From Aureimonas frigidaquae (GTDB taxonomy: Bacteria; Pseudomonadota; Alphaproteobacteria; Rhizobiales; Rhizobiaceae), in the NCBI RefSeq assembly GCF_001463905.1, contig NZ_BBWR01000008.1, positions 310,001 to 374,000 on the forward strand: a stretch of DNA of 64,000 bases, in the 5' to 3' direction. Shown piece after piece: positions 18,278 through 26,799 of this stretch. Position numbers and translations under genes: made by a program. Within the stretch, counting starts at the first letter, position 1, and the number at the start of each line of letters is the position of its first letter. The notes under the pieces are model-generated. The model had not been told where the DNA came from and ran no database searches. It saw nothing but the letters and a program-made list of their open reading frames with translations.

Positions 18278-18694
18278 ATGCTGACCACAAAGCCTGCAAT
18301 GACACTCGACGCCGCGAAGGACATCGCCGCCGCATGCGAAGCCGAAGCCCGCTCGCGCGGTTTGCGTATCGTCATCGCGATCGTGGACGATGGCGGACAC
18401 CTCGTTTATCTCCAGCGCGACGACATGGCTCAGGTAGGCAGTGTGGAAATCGCAACGCTGAAGGCACGCACAGCCGTTCTGTTCCGACGCGACACACGTG
18501 ATTTTCAGGATGTCGTGGAAGGGAAGGGTCGCTTTGCTCTCCTTTGCATTCCGAATGGAATTCCGCTGGATGGAGGGGTACTCCTGAAGTTCGGAGACCA
18601 TATCGTGGGTGCCGTCGGCGTTGGCGGAGCAAGCGATACGGACGACGGTGATATCGGCCGTGTCGGGTCGGCGGTGCTGGCCGGCAGCGCCTAG
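18278..18694 (+). CDS. HbpS/GlcG-like protein (DUF336)
   Basis: A 138-residue protein of the GlcG/HbpS family. LTTKPAMTLDAAKDIAAACEAEARSRGLRIVIAIVDDGGHLVYLQRDDMAQVGSVEIATLKARTAVLF follows the family order, and the Gly-rich end VGAVGVGGASDTDDGDIGRVGSAVL matches. Members occur beside sugar-acid and glycolate genes; Streptomyces HbpS binds haem, but the role of most is unclear. It is the third gene of the FadR-DenD-HbpS run, 36 bp after DenD. No signal peptide is seen. Confidence 0.8.
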   Translation: MLTTKPAMTLDAAKDIAAACEAEARSRGLRIVIAIVDDGGHLVYLQRDDMAQVGSVEIATLKARTAVLFRRDTRDFQDVVEGKGRFALLCIPNGIPLDGGVLLKFGDHIVGAVGVGGASDTDDGDIGRVGSAVLAGSA

Positions 18695-19428
18695 CAATAT
18701 CCACGTCTCGCCGGATCAAGCGGGAAGCGAGAGTAGACGAGTCAACGCGGCCGTACTCCAAATGTTACCGATTTGAACTCCCAATACGATGGGTGTTAGC
18801 GCTTTTCACATACCCTGCGTAAATAAGCGAAATACGTCCTCGTGATCGTGGTTCGGCATGACACCGCCTGTCGCAACGGCGTCTTCCACGAACGATGTTT
18901 GCGTCAGGCTTGACGGCGTATGATCGATACGTTGCCAAGACCCCGAACCTAATGGTCTCGGGAGACTGAACTTGAGATACTACAGGACATTCGCAAAAAG
19001 CTGCGAGGTGGGAACGCAGGAAGACCGCGACGTCGGCTATTAGCACGCCAAGCAGATGGAGGAACTTCAAGGGGGTCGTATTAGGCAGGGCAGCTTCCTA
19101 CGGTTACCAACCGGAAGTTGCCGGTCCGCTTCCGGCCCCTTCGCTGCCAGTGGTCGACAGCGTTTCTCTCCTAGCCAATCAAGGCCGAGGAGAACCCGCA
19201 TGGACCATTCTCAATTCGATGATCCTCGACGGCCGTCCTCGCAAGCCGAGGCTGAGAAGTCCCACGCTTTCCGGCACCGCCCGGCAGTGGCGCCCAGTCC
19301 ACGCTGATCATTGATTTTGCACGATAGCACCCAACGAAGCTCTACCGCTTACATCAGAATTAACTTTTTTCACACTCTTGCACGATTTAGCTTGTTTGCG
19401 TGCACGTTTGTTCATGATATAGAAGGGT
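18695..19428. other. intergenic stretch of about 730 bases, no supported gene
   Basis: No open frame here has both a ribosome site and recognisable sequence. The last 100 bases before the DeoR gene are AT-rich. They contain an inverted pair TGCACG (19379-19384) and CGTGCA (19399-19404), a possible operator or promoter element of the DeoR-MFS unit. The rest may be degraded sequence. Confidence 0.4.
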
Positions 19429-20217
19429 ATGACCGTAGACCTACCCATCGCCCGACGCGAATTGATCGCCGGCCGGCTCGAAGCCGGACAAGCCGTTTCG
19501 GCCCCCGCGCTGGCTGCGGAGTTCTCGATCTCCGAGGATGCCATCCGCCGGGACCTTCGCGCGCTCGCCGCGCAGGGGCGGTGTCGCCGCGTCTACGGCG
19601 GCGCCCTGCCTGTCACGCCGGCGACGGCCCCTTTGACCGAGCGCATCCATCAGGACCGTGGCAGGAAGGAGGTTCTGGCCTCCTTCGCCGCCTCGACGGT
19701 GCGGGCAGGCCAACTCGTGTTCCTGGACAGCGGCAGCACGAACCTCGCGCTGGTCGGGCACCTGCCCGAAGACGCCGACGTGACCGTGGTCACGAACTCC
19801 ATCCCCATCGCCGCGGAGGTGATCGCCCGGCAGGATCTTCGGCTGATCATGGTCGGCGGGGAAGTGAACCTTCCGGTCGGCGGCTGCGTCGACGCATCTG
19901 CGACGACGCAGGTCGAGCGCATGACCTTCGACCGATGCTTTCTCGGCGCCTGCGCGATCTCGCCGATCAACGGTCTGTCGGTCCACGACTTCGACGACGG
20001 CACGTTCAAGCGCATCCTGCTGGCGCGAAGCCGCCAGACCCTCGTTCTCGCGACGACGGAGAAGCTGGGCACCAGCGCTCGTCACCGCGTGGCCGATGTT
20101 GCTGAGGTCGGCGCGATCGTGGTCGAGCCCGACGCTCCGGACGGCGAGGTCCAGTCCCTGTCCGACGCCGGCGCGACGATGCTGCGTGCCATCCCGGCGC
20201 AAGTGCAACCGGCCTAA
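19429..20217 (+). CDS. DeoR-family transcriptional regulator
   Basis: A 262-residue repressor-type protein. The N-terminal DeoR helix-turn-helix is RRELIAGRLEAGQAVSAPALAAEFSISEDAIRRDLRALAAQG, followed by CRRVYGGAL. The C-terminal sensor domain (about 75-240) has the phosphosugar-binding pattern VFLDSGSTNLALVGHL and VVTNSIPIAAEV. The ATG at 19429 follows AGAAGGG. It precedes an MFS transporter by 23 bp and probably controls it. The effector is likely a phosphorylated sugar, by family precedent. Confidence 0.85.
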   Translation: MTVDLPIARRELIAGRLEAGQAVSAPALAAEFSISEDAIRRDLRALAAQGRCRRVYGGALPVTPATAPLTERIHQDRGRKEVLASFAASTVRAGQLVFLDSGSTNLALVGHLPEDADVTVVTNSIPIAAEVIARQDLRLIMVGGEVNLPVGGCVDASATTQVERMTFDRCFLGACAISPINGLSVHDFDDGTFKRILLARSRQTLVLATTEKLGTSARHRVADVAEVGAIVVEPDAPDGEVQSLSDAGATMLRAIPAQVQPA

Positions 20218-20240
20218 GCCGTCATTCTCCGGAGTTTTCA

Positions 20241-21380
20241 ATGTTGTCTGCCGATCGGCCGGGCTCCCGCCTCGCCACACGACTGTCGTTTCTCGTGGCG
20301 GGATTCGTAATCGCCTGCTGGGCGCCGCTCGTGCCGTTCGCCAAGACCCGGCTGGGTGTGGACGACGCTACGCTCGGGCTTCTGCTTCTGTGTATCGGCC
20401 TCGGCTCGGTCGCCGCCATGCTGGCGACTGGGCCGATGAGCGCTCGTTACGGGAGTCGCCCGGTCATCCTCGTCGGCGGCTTCGGCTTGGCGGTCCTTCT
20501 GCCGATCCTGGCAGTGGCCGACACGCCACTGACGCTGGGCCTTGCCCTTCTCGCCTTTGGCGCTTCGCTCGGTTCGATCGACGTTGCGATGAACATCCAC
20601 GCCGTGGAGGTGGAGAAGGCGGCCGGAACGCCGCTGATGTCCGGCTTCCACGCCCTCTTCAGCATCGGCGGGTTCCTTGGTGCGACGCTGATGACCCTCT
20701 TACTGTCCGCGGCGATGGGCGTTCTCGCCGCCACCATGCTTGCCTCGGCCGCGATGGCGCTCGCCATGATAGTTGCATGGCCGGGCCTCCTGAGCTCCGC
20801 CCAGGCGGGCGAAGGGCCGCTATTCGCGCTGCCGCGCGGCATCGTCCTGCTCCTGGCGGCGCTCGCCGCCATCACCTTCCTCGTCGAGGGCGCCGTCCTC
20901 GACTGGAGCGCGCTCCTCATCACGGAAGCGGGCCTCGTCGAGACGGCGCAGGGCGGGCTCGGCTACATGCTGTTCGCCATCGCCATGACCGCTGGCCGTC
21001 TCGTGGGAGACGCGGTGACGGCTCGCCTCGGCGATCGTCGAACGATCCTGTTCGGCGGGATCGCGGCCGTTCTCGGATTGGGTGTCGTTCTGGCCGCGCC
21101 GGCGGCTTGGCTTTCTCTGGCGGGCTTCGTCCTCGTCGGGCTCGGCGCGTCGAACATCGTGCCCGTGCTCTTCCGGCTTGCGGGCTCGCAGAAGGCCATG
21201 CCCTCCGGGCTCGCGGTCGCCGCGATCACCACCGTCGGCTACGCCGGGATCCTCGTCGGTCCCGCCGGGATCGGCTTCGTGGCCCAGCACGTCGGGCTTG
21301 CGACGTCGTTCTGGCTCCTCGCTGGTCTCCTGCTCGTCGTGCCGCTCTGCGCCCGGGCCGCGACCACCTCCAACACCTGA
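20241..21380 (+). CDS. MFS transporter (YbjJ-like)
   Basis: A 379-residue major facilitator with about 12 hydrophobic segments. Motif-A-like sequences occur after segment 2 (GPMSARYGSRPVILVGG) and after segment 8 (DAVTARLGDRRTILFGG). Overall layout resembles the YbjJ/FucP-distant group often found beside DeoR regulators. Substrate unknown. A VOC gene remnant follows 12 bp downstream, so the original unit was probably DeoR-MFS-VOC. Confidence 0.8.
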   Translation: MLSADRPGSRLATRLSFLVAGFVIACWAPLVPFAKTRLGVDDATLGLLLLCIGLGSVAAMLATGPMSARYGSRPVILVGGFGLAVLLPILAVADTPLTLGLALLAFGASLGSIDVAMNIHAVEVEKAAGTPLMSGFHALFSIGGFLGATLMTLLLSAAMGVLAATMLASAAMALAMIVAWPGLLSSAQAGEGPLFALPRGIVLLLAALAAITFLVEGAVLDWSALLITEAGLVETAQGGLGYMLFAIAMTAGRLVGDAVTARLGDRRTILFGGIAAVLGLGVVLAAPAAWLSLAGFVLVGLGASNIVPVLFRLAGSQKAMPSGLAVAAITTVGYAGILVGPAGIGFVAQHVGLATSFWLLAGLLLVVPLCARAATTSNT

Positions 21381-21392
21381 GGGGACCACTTC

Positions 21393-21515
21393 ATGCGACT
21401 TGCACATATTGCTCTATGGACCCGCGATCTCGAAGCTGCCGCCGAGTTCTGGCGGACTTGGTTCGATGCCGGCAGCTCAGAGCGAGGTTGCTGCTTTGCC
21501 TTCAGGCAGGAGTAG
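21393..21515 (+). pseudogene. truncated VOC/glyoxalase-family gene remnant
   Basis: The frame opens with MRLAHIALWTRDLEAAAEFW and RTWFDA, the N-terminal strand and helix of a VOC (glyoxalase-like) protein. From about residue 26 it runs into unrelated residues (GSSERGCCFAFRQE) and stops after 40 codons, where about 125-140 would be expected. The break falls close to the 3' end of the convergent SDR gene (21502), so a recombination has probably removed the rest. It is too short to be functional. Confidence 0.65.
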
Positions 21516-22401
21516 CGGAGTAGTCCATCTTCGCGAGGTTCTCTGAGAGTGTCGGACCTTCGGGCACCCAACCGAGCCGTTCGCGGGTGATAGCACCCGA
21601 GCCAGGCATGTCGAAGGCCGCAAAGCCCGCCATCCACCCGAAATGCTCCTTGGCCTCACTTTCCGTCAATGAAGTGACCGGCACGTTCAGCCCATTGCCG
21701 ATCGCCTCCGCAATAGAGCGGAAGGAAAGGGCCTCCTCGCTCACTGCGTGCCAGCGGGCACCGGGTTCATGTCGCTCCAGCGCAAGCACGTACAGGCGGG
21801 CGACGTCCTCGACGGCGGCGGCGCACCAACGGTTGCTACCGTCCCCGACATAAGCCGAGACGCCCGTTTGCCGAGCAAGCGCTATCAAGGGCGAGACCAG
21901 CCCCTGCTTTACTGGATCGTGGACCTGCGACAATCGAACGACCGCCATGGAGACGCCGCGCTCCCCGACCGTCAAACCCGCGAGCTCGCTAGCGATGCGG
22001 GGCATGTGGTGGCTGCGGTCAAGCACGTCCTCACGCGCGAACTGCCCGACTCCAGGGCTCCCCATGCCGATGGCCGAGGTAATGAGTAGGGGTCGATCCG
22101 ACCCAACGAGCACGTCGCCGATCGCCTCGATGACACGCCGATCCTTCTCGCAATTCTCGGCGTACCGCGAGAAATCGTGATCGAACGCCGTGTGGATCAC
22201 GGCATCGGCAGTCTCGGCGCCTTTGGCGAGTCTCTCCGGATTGCTAAGGTTGCCGCTGTGCACAGCGGCGCCAGCCTGCTCCAACCGACGGGCGCCAGCC
22301 TCGGATCGAGCGTTGCCGATCACCTGGTGGCCGGCGGCGAGCAGTTGAGGCAGTATACGGGAACCGATAAAGCCGGTTGCCCCGGTCAAGAAGACGCGCA
22401 C
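21502..22401 (-). CDS. atypical SDR family NAD(P)-dependent oxidoreductase
   Basis: A 299-residue protein with the Rossmann start MRVFLTGATGFIGSRILPQLLAAGHQV and the block AVIHTAFDHDFSRYAENCEKDRRVIEAI of a well-known group of atypical SDRs. The C-terminal region GWMAGFAAFDMPGSGAITRERLGWVPEGPTL is also typical. Substrate unknown. It diverges from an XRE/MmyB-type regulator at 22496, which commonly controls such reductases. Its 3' end overlaps the tail of the truncated VOC gene. Confidence 0.85.
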   Translation of the reverse strand: MRVFLTGATGFIGSRILPQLLAAGHQVIGNARSEAGARRLEQAGAAVHSGNLSNPERLAKGAETADAVIHTAFDHDFSRYAENCEKDRRVIEAIGDVLVGSDRPLLITSAIGMGSPGVGQFAREDVLDRSHHMPRIASELAGLTVGERGVSMAVVRLSQVHDPVKQGLVSPLIALARQTGVSAYVGDGSNRWCAAAVEDVARLYVLALERHEPGARWHAVSEEALSFRSIAEAIGNGLNVPVTSLTESEAKEHFGWMAGFAAFDMPGSGAITRERLGWVPEGPTLSENLAKMDYSATPA

Positions 22402-22495
22402 GAAAACCTCCTGTTTGAGGGGAGGAATGTCGCTGCGGACTTCAGCATGTTAAAGTAGTGATCTTATCGGGGTATAGATTTCAACAGGACCGGTC

Positions 22496-23332
22496 ATGCC
22501 TGAAAAGTCGACAAACGAGTTCGGCATTTACCTGCGCGATCGGCGGACCCGCCTCGACCCAGCATCGTTTGGCTTTGTCGGCGGCAGACGTCGCACGCCT
22601 GGGCTTCGCCGCGAAGAGGTCGCCGCGCGTGCCAATATCAGTCCGACGTGGTATACTTGGCTAGAGCAGGGGCGCGGCGGCGCTCCGTCGGCCGACGTGC
22701 TTGATCGGATCGCCAAAGGGCTGATGCTCACCGCACCCGAGCGAGAACATCTCTATATGCTGGGTTTGGGCCGCCCGCCGGAGGTAAGCTACCAGCCGGT
22801 CGATGGCGTCAGCCCGCGGCTGCAACGCGTGCTGGACGCGATGCGGTTCAGTCCCGCCATCATCAAGACAGCGATGTGGGACGTGGTCGGTTGGAACCGT
22901 GCTGCCGCCGCTTTGCTGACCGATTACTCCAAGCTGCCGAGGGAGGGACGCAACATCCTGCGTCTAATGTTCAGCAGTTCGCGCATCCGCGCCAAGCAGG
23001 AGGATTGGGAAAGCGTCGCTCGCTTCGTGGTGGGCGCGTTTCGGGCGGACGTGGCTCGAGCGGGGGCAAGCGGCAGTGCTGAAGCAACGGCGCTCATCGA
23101 AGATCTTCGCCGGACAAGCCCCGAGTTCGAGGCGCTGTGGCAGGACAACAACGTAGTCGCACACGGCGAGGGCGTAAAGCGCATCCACCACCCGGAAGCA
23201 GGTTCGCTAGAGTTGGAGTTCTCGTCCTTCGCGGTCGAGGGGCGGCCCGAACTCGGCATGATCGTATACAACCCCGCTAGCCCTGCGGACGCCGAGCGCT
23301 TAAGGGCGCTCATCGGCAACGCGACGGCGTGA
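22496..23332 (+). CDS. XRE-family regulator with MmyB-like ligand domain
   Basis: A 278-residue regulator. An N-terminal XRE helix-turn-helix (about 20-80) contains GLRREEVAARANISPTWYTWLEQGR, a hallmark of this group. The C-terminal MmyB-like PAS-type domain (about 105-275) has AMWDVVGWNRAAAALLTDYS and LEFSSFAVEGRPELGMIVYNP. It is divergent from the SDR gene (95-bp gap) and likely represses it in response to a small ligand; the ligand is unknown. Confidence 0.85.
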   Translation: MPEKSTNEFGIYLRDRRTRLDPASFGFVGGRRRTPGLRREEVAARANISPTWYTWLEQGRGGAPSADVLDRIAKGLMLTAPEREHLYMLGLGRPPEVSYQPVDGVSPRLQRVLDAMRFSPAIIKTAMWDVVGWNRAAAALLTDYSKLPREGRNILRLMFSSSRIRAKQEDWESVARFVVGAFRADVARAGASGSAEATALIEDLRRTSPEFEALWQDNNVVAHGEGVKRIHHPEAGSLELEFSSFAVEGRPELGMIVYNPASPADAERLRALIGNATA

Positions 23333-23574
23333 TCCAGCATAACAGCATTGCGGGCGCGCCGATGTCCGCTTTCTGGCGACCCCGTGCAGCTTGCAGTGGT
23401 CTGGAAGGGGTCAAAACCTATCGACCATTACGTCTTAGCTGGTGTGGCGCGTCACGATCTAGGCCCAGATCACGGCCGCCGTAACGGACAGGTACATCAA
23501 CTGGGAACGTCCAACGTCGCTGCACCAAAGGCGTCGGCCGAACAAAACGAGGCGATGATCCGCCAATGCGAGGT

Positions 23575-24288
23575 CTAGGCGCTGAAGGCCCCATCGATCG
23601 TATGCATCGCGCCGGTCACGAAGCCAGCTTCAGGCCCTGCCAGCCACGCGACCATCGCGGCAACCTCATCGGGTCGCCCGTGGCGCTTCAGAGCCATGAA
23701 GCTATGCATCAAATCCCGCATCGGACCGTCCGCCGGGTTGGCGTCAGTGTCGATCGGTCCCGGCTGCACGATGTTTATCGTAATGCCTCGGGGACCGAAG
23801 TCGCGCGCAAGTCCGCGGGCAAGGCCTTGAAGGGCTGACTTGCTCAACGCGTAAGAGGCCATGCCGGGGACGGGCATGCGGTCACCGTTCACCGAACCAA
23901 TCACGACAATTCGTCCACCCTCCGGCATCTGCCGGACTGCCTCGACTGACGCATGGTAAGGCGCGTGCACGTTGACCCGGAAAAGGCGGTCGATTTCGTC
24001 CGGATCCTGATCAAGGGCATCCCCGAAAATCGCGAAGCCCGAGTTCACCACGAGAACATCAATTGGTCCGCTTTCACGGACTGTCGCAATCACCTGGTCG
24101 CGATCGGCGCTGTCGGTTCTCACCGCCTTGCTCCCAGTTTCCGAAGCCAACTGCTTGGCTGCCTCCTTCGAGCCTGCATAGGTGAAAGTGACGGCAGCGC
24201 CATCAGCTGCGAAGCGTCGCACGATCGCAGCGCCGATCCCCCGACTTCCGCCGAGCACCAAGACGGTTTTGTCACCGAAGGTAGCCAT
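23575..24288 (-). CDS. bdcA: BdcA-like SDR oxidoreductase (cyclic-di-GMP-binding biofilm-dispersal protein type)
   Basis: A 237-residue classical SDR closely resembling Escherichia coli BdcA. It has KTVLVLGGSRGIGAAIVRRF at the start, VRTDSADRDQVI, NVHAPYHASVEA, and the catalytic Ser (IGSVNGDRMPV) with Y-x3-K (SYALSKSAL). FVTGAMHTIDGAF closes the chain. In E. coli BdcA binds cyclic-di-GMP and promotes biofilm dispersal; its enzymatic substrate is unclear. It diverges from a BdcR-like TetR gene, as in E. coli, which strengthens the call. Confidence 0.85.
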   Translation of the reverse strand: MATFGDKTVLVLGGSRGIGAAIVRRFAADGAAVTFTYAGSKEAAKQLASETGSKAVRTDSADRDQVIATVRESGPIDVLVVNSGFAIFGDALDQDPDEIDRLFRVNVHAPYHASVEAVRQMPEGGRIVVIGSVNGDRMPVPGMASYALSKSALQGLARGLARDFGPRGITINIVQPGPIDTDANPADGPMRDLMHSFMALKRHGRPDEVAAMVAWLAGPEAGFVTGAMHTIDGAFSA

Positions 24289-24307
24289 TTCGCACCCTTT
24301 AAAAATA

Positions 24308-24360
24308 ATGTATGAAGAGCTACATAAATAAACGAGCTATGACTGTCAACGAGTTATTTA
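24308..24360. promoter_or_regulatory. AT-rich divergent operator region between bdcA and bdcR
   Basis: Two inverted repeats lie in the gap: ATGTA (24308-24312) with TACAT (24321-24325), and TAAATAA (24325-24331) with TTATTTA (24354-24360). They are candidate sites for the TetR-type regulator encoded next to them. Confidence 0.4.
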
Positions 24361-24951
24361 GTGTCTGATACAAAAACAGTACGTCCGCGCGGCCGTCCCC
24401 GTCGCTTCGATCCGGAACAAGCTGTCGTGATTGCCGGAGAATTGTTCCATTCCCGTGGTTACGACGCTGTGAGCGTGGCCGACGTGACAGATGCGCTCGG
24501 CATCAATCCGCCGAGTTTCTACTCGGCCTTCGGAAGCAAGCTCGGGCTCTACGGCCGCGTTCTTGACCGTTACGCGATAACCCGTGCTGTACCCCTAGCC
24601 GACATCCTGCGATCTGATCGATCTGTGGCCGAGTGCCTTGCAGCGCTCCTGGAGGAGGCCGCACGCCGCTACGCCGAAGATCCAGAAGCTTCCGGTTGCC
24701 TCGTCGTCGAAGGGACGCGATGCAACGATGCCGAGGCCCGTGAAGCAGCCCGAGCCTACAACATTGCAGCGGAAGCGGAGATCCGGGACTTTGTCACGGC
24801 ACGCCATCCGGAAAGCGCCGCCAGCATCGTCGATTTTGTGGCGACTACCATGTTCGGTCTATCGGCAAAGGCTCGCAACGGACACAGCCTCGACCAACTT
24901 GTAACTACCGCGCGATTGGCAGCATATGCGATCGCAGCTGTGCTGAAGTAG
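24361..24951 (+). CDS. bdcR: BdcR-like TetR-family repressor
   Basis: A 196-residue TetR-family protein similar to E. coli BdcR. The DNA-binding part is RGRPRRFDPEQAVVIAGELFHSRGYDAVSVADVTDALGINPPSFYSAFGSKLGLYGRVLDRY. The ligand part keeps LADILRSDRSVAECLAALLEEAARRY, GCLVVEGTR and GLSAKARNGHSLDQL. It is expected to repress bdcA, which diverges from it across 72 bp. The start is GTG with no strong ribosome site, so the exact start is less sure. Confidence 0.85.
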   Translation: MSDTKTVRPRGRPRRFDPEQAVVIAGELFHSRGYDAVSVADVTDALGINPPSFYSAFGSKLGLYGRVLDRYAITRAVPLADILRSDRSVAECLAALLEEAARRYAEDPEASGCLVVEGTRCNDAEAREAARAYNIAAEAEIRDFVTARHPESAASIVDFVATTMFGLSAKARNGHSLDQLVTTARLAAYAIAAVLK

Positions 24952-25140
24952 GGATTTCTCGACCAACTGCTTTCGAGCGTGTCCACGATGATCTCGTATG
25001 GCTTCTAAAATCGGTTGGCGCGGATGTGTGGCGAGGCCCTGCCTCTTCTACGCTCCGGTGAGTCGGTTTCCCGCACTCACTCCCTTTTGCAGCCGATCGC
25101 TATCGGCAGGCTGCTTGACCGCGTGTGTCAATGAAGGCGG

Positions 25141-26799
25141 TCAGGAAGCGTTCGACGCCTGCTCTCTCATTCGTTCCCATTTTGGCCGTGGTGAGGAGGA
25201 GAGCAGAGATTTTGTGTAATCATGACGTGGCGCGGTGAAGAGCGTCTGCGTCTCCGCTGTTTCAACAACTTTCCCGCCGCGCATGACAATGATCCGGTCG
25301 GCGAAGTTTCGAACGATCGGCAAATCATGGGTGATGAAGACGTAGGCGAGGCCAAGCCGGTCCCGAAGGTTCGCCAGGAGATCGATCACCTGCATCTGTA
25401 CCGACACGTCGAGCGCTGAAACTGCCTCGTCGCAGATGATGAGCTCGGGGTCGCAAGCGAGCGCGCGCGCGATCGCGATGCGCTGGCGCTGGCCTCCGGA
25501 GAACTGATGCGGGTAGCGGGTTGCCCAGTCCGGGTTCAGTCCGACCAGGTCGAGGAGCTCGTGCACGCGGCCGCGCCACCGACTCCTGGGTAGGATATCG
25601 CCATGGATGCGCCAGGGCTCCGAGATGATCGCTTCAACGGTCATGCGCGGGTTCATCGAACTGTACGGATCCTGGAAGACCATCTGCACCTTTCGACGCA
25701 GGCCCATGAGATCCGCCCCTTCGAGGGCGTAGATGTCGGCGCCGTGGAGCAACACTCGCCCGGCAGTCGGTTCGACGAGCCTTATAAGCATCTTCGCCAC
25801 GCTGGATTTGCCCGATCCCGACTCGCCGACAATTCCAAGTGTCTCGCCGCGTCCGACCTGAAACGATACGCCCTCCACGGCGGCCACGCTGCGGGGCGGG
25901 GAGAAAATGCCGCTGGTCATCTGGTAGACTTTGGTGAGCCCCTGCACATCAAGAAGATTTTCTGTTGCAGGCACCGTCGACCGACGACCATCATTAACGT
26001 CGTGCGACGGGATGGCAGCCATCAGACGACGCGTATAGTCGTCGCGCGGGTCAGTGAAGACATCACGGGCTTCGCCACTCTCGACGATACGACCACGCCG
26101 CATGACGATGACGCGATCGGCCATCGCGGCGGCAACTTCGAGATCGTGTGTGATCATCACGAGCGCCATTCCGAACTCTCGCTGGAGATCCAGGAGCAGC
26201 TCGAGGATCTGTGCCTGGATGGAGACGTCGAGCGCGGTTGTGGGCTCATCGGCGATCAACAGGGAGGGCTCGAGGGCAATCGCCATGGCGATCATTATGC
26301 GCTGGCGCTGGCCTCCCGAGAATTCGTGCGGATAGCGGTCGAAGCGCGTTTCCGGGTCAGGAATGCCGACACGCTTCAAAAGCTCCAACCCTCGCCGCCG
26401 GGCTTCGGCGCCATCGCAGATGCGGTGCGCGCGGAACACCTCGCAGATCTGCGCGCCAATGGTATAGACCGGGTTGAGATGGGCGAGGGGGTCCTGGAAG
26501 ATCATCGCGACCTTGCGGCCGTTGATCTGCCGTCGCTCATCGAACGTCATTTCAGCTAAGTCCCGCCCTTCGAACAGAATTTGCCCGGACACGATCTCTG
26601 CCGGCGGCATGTCGAGAAGATCGAGAACGGTGGCCGAGCTGACACTCTTGCCTGATCCGCTTTCGCCCAGGATGCACAGCGTTTCGCCCCGATTCACAAA
26701 GAGGCTGACCCCGTCCACCGCGCGCACCGGGGCGTCGTCCGACAGAAAATCCACGGTCAGGTCGCGGATCTCCAGAACTGGAGGACTGATCGACGTCAT
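25141..26799 (-). CDS. peptide-type ABC transporter ATP-binding protein, fused DppD-DppF form
   Basis: A 552-residue protein with two complete nucleotide-binding domains, each of the oligopeptide class. Domain 1 has Walker A GESGSGKSV, signature SGGQRQRIMIAMAI and Walker B LLIADEPTTALD. Domain 2 has GESGSGKSS, SGGQRQRIAIARAL and LIICDEAVSALD; the Ala-Val replacing Pro-Thr is a minor variation. The start at 26799 follows GAGGAG by about ten bases and overlaps the stop of the permease gene by 4 bases; the frame is open for 60 codons further upstream. It energises the uptake system encoded upstream. Confidence 0.9.
   Translation of the reverse strand: MTSISPPVLEIRDLTVDFLSDDAPVRAVDGVSLFVNRGETLCILGESGSGKSVSSATVLDLLDMPPAEIVSGQILFEGRDLAEMTFDERRQINGRKVAMIFQDPLAHLNPVYTIGAQICEVFRAHRICDGAEARRRGLELLKRVGIPDPETRFDRYPHEFSGGQRQRIMIAMAIALEPSLLIADEPTTALDVSIQAQILELLLDLQREFGMALVMITHDLEVAAAMADRVIVMRRGRIVESGEARDVFTDPRDDYTRRLMAAIPSHDVNDGRRSTVPATENLLDVQGLTKVYQMTSGIFSPPRSVAAVEGVSFQVGRGETLGIVGESGSGKSSVAKMLIRLVEPTAGRVLLHGADIYALEGADLMGLRRKVQMVFQDPYSSMNPRMTVEAIISEPWRIHGDILPRSRWRGRVHELLDLVGLNPDWATRYPHQFSGGQRQRIAIARALACDPELIICDEAVSALDVSVQMQVIDLLANLRDRLGLAYVFITHDLPIVRNFADRIIVMRGGKVVETAETQTLFTAPRHDYTKSLLSSSPRPKWERMREQASNAS

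Noticed and set aside
19056..19307. A short plus-strand frame of 83 codons before the DeoR gene
   Set aside because: No ribosome site, no recognisable motif and Arg/Ser/Pro-rich composition.
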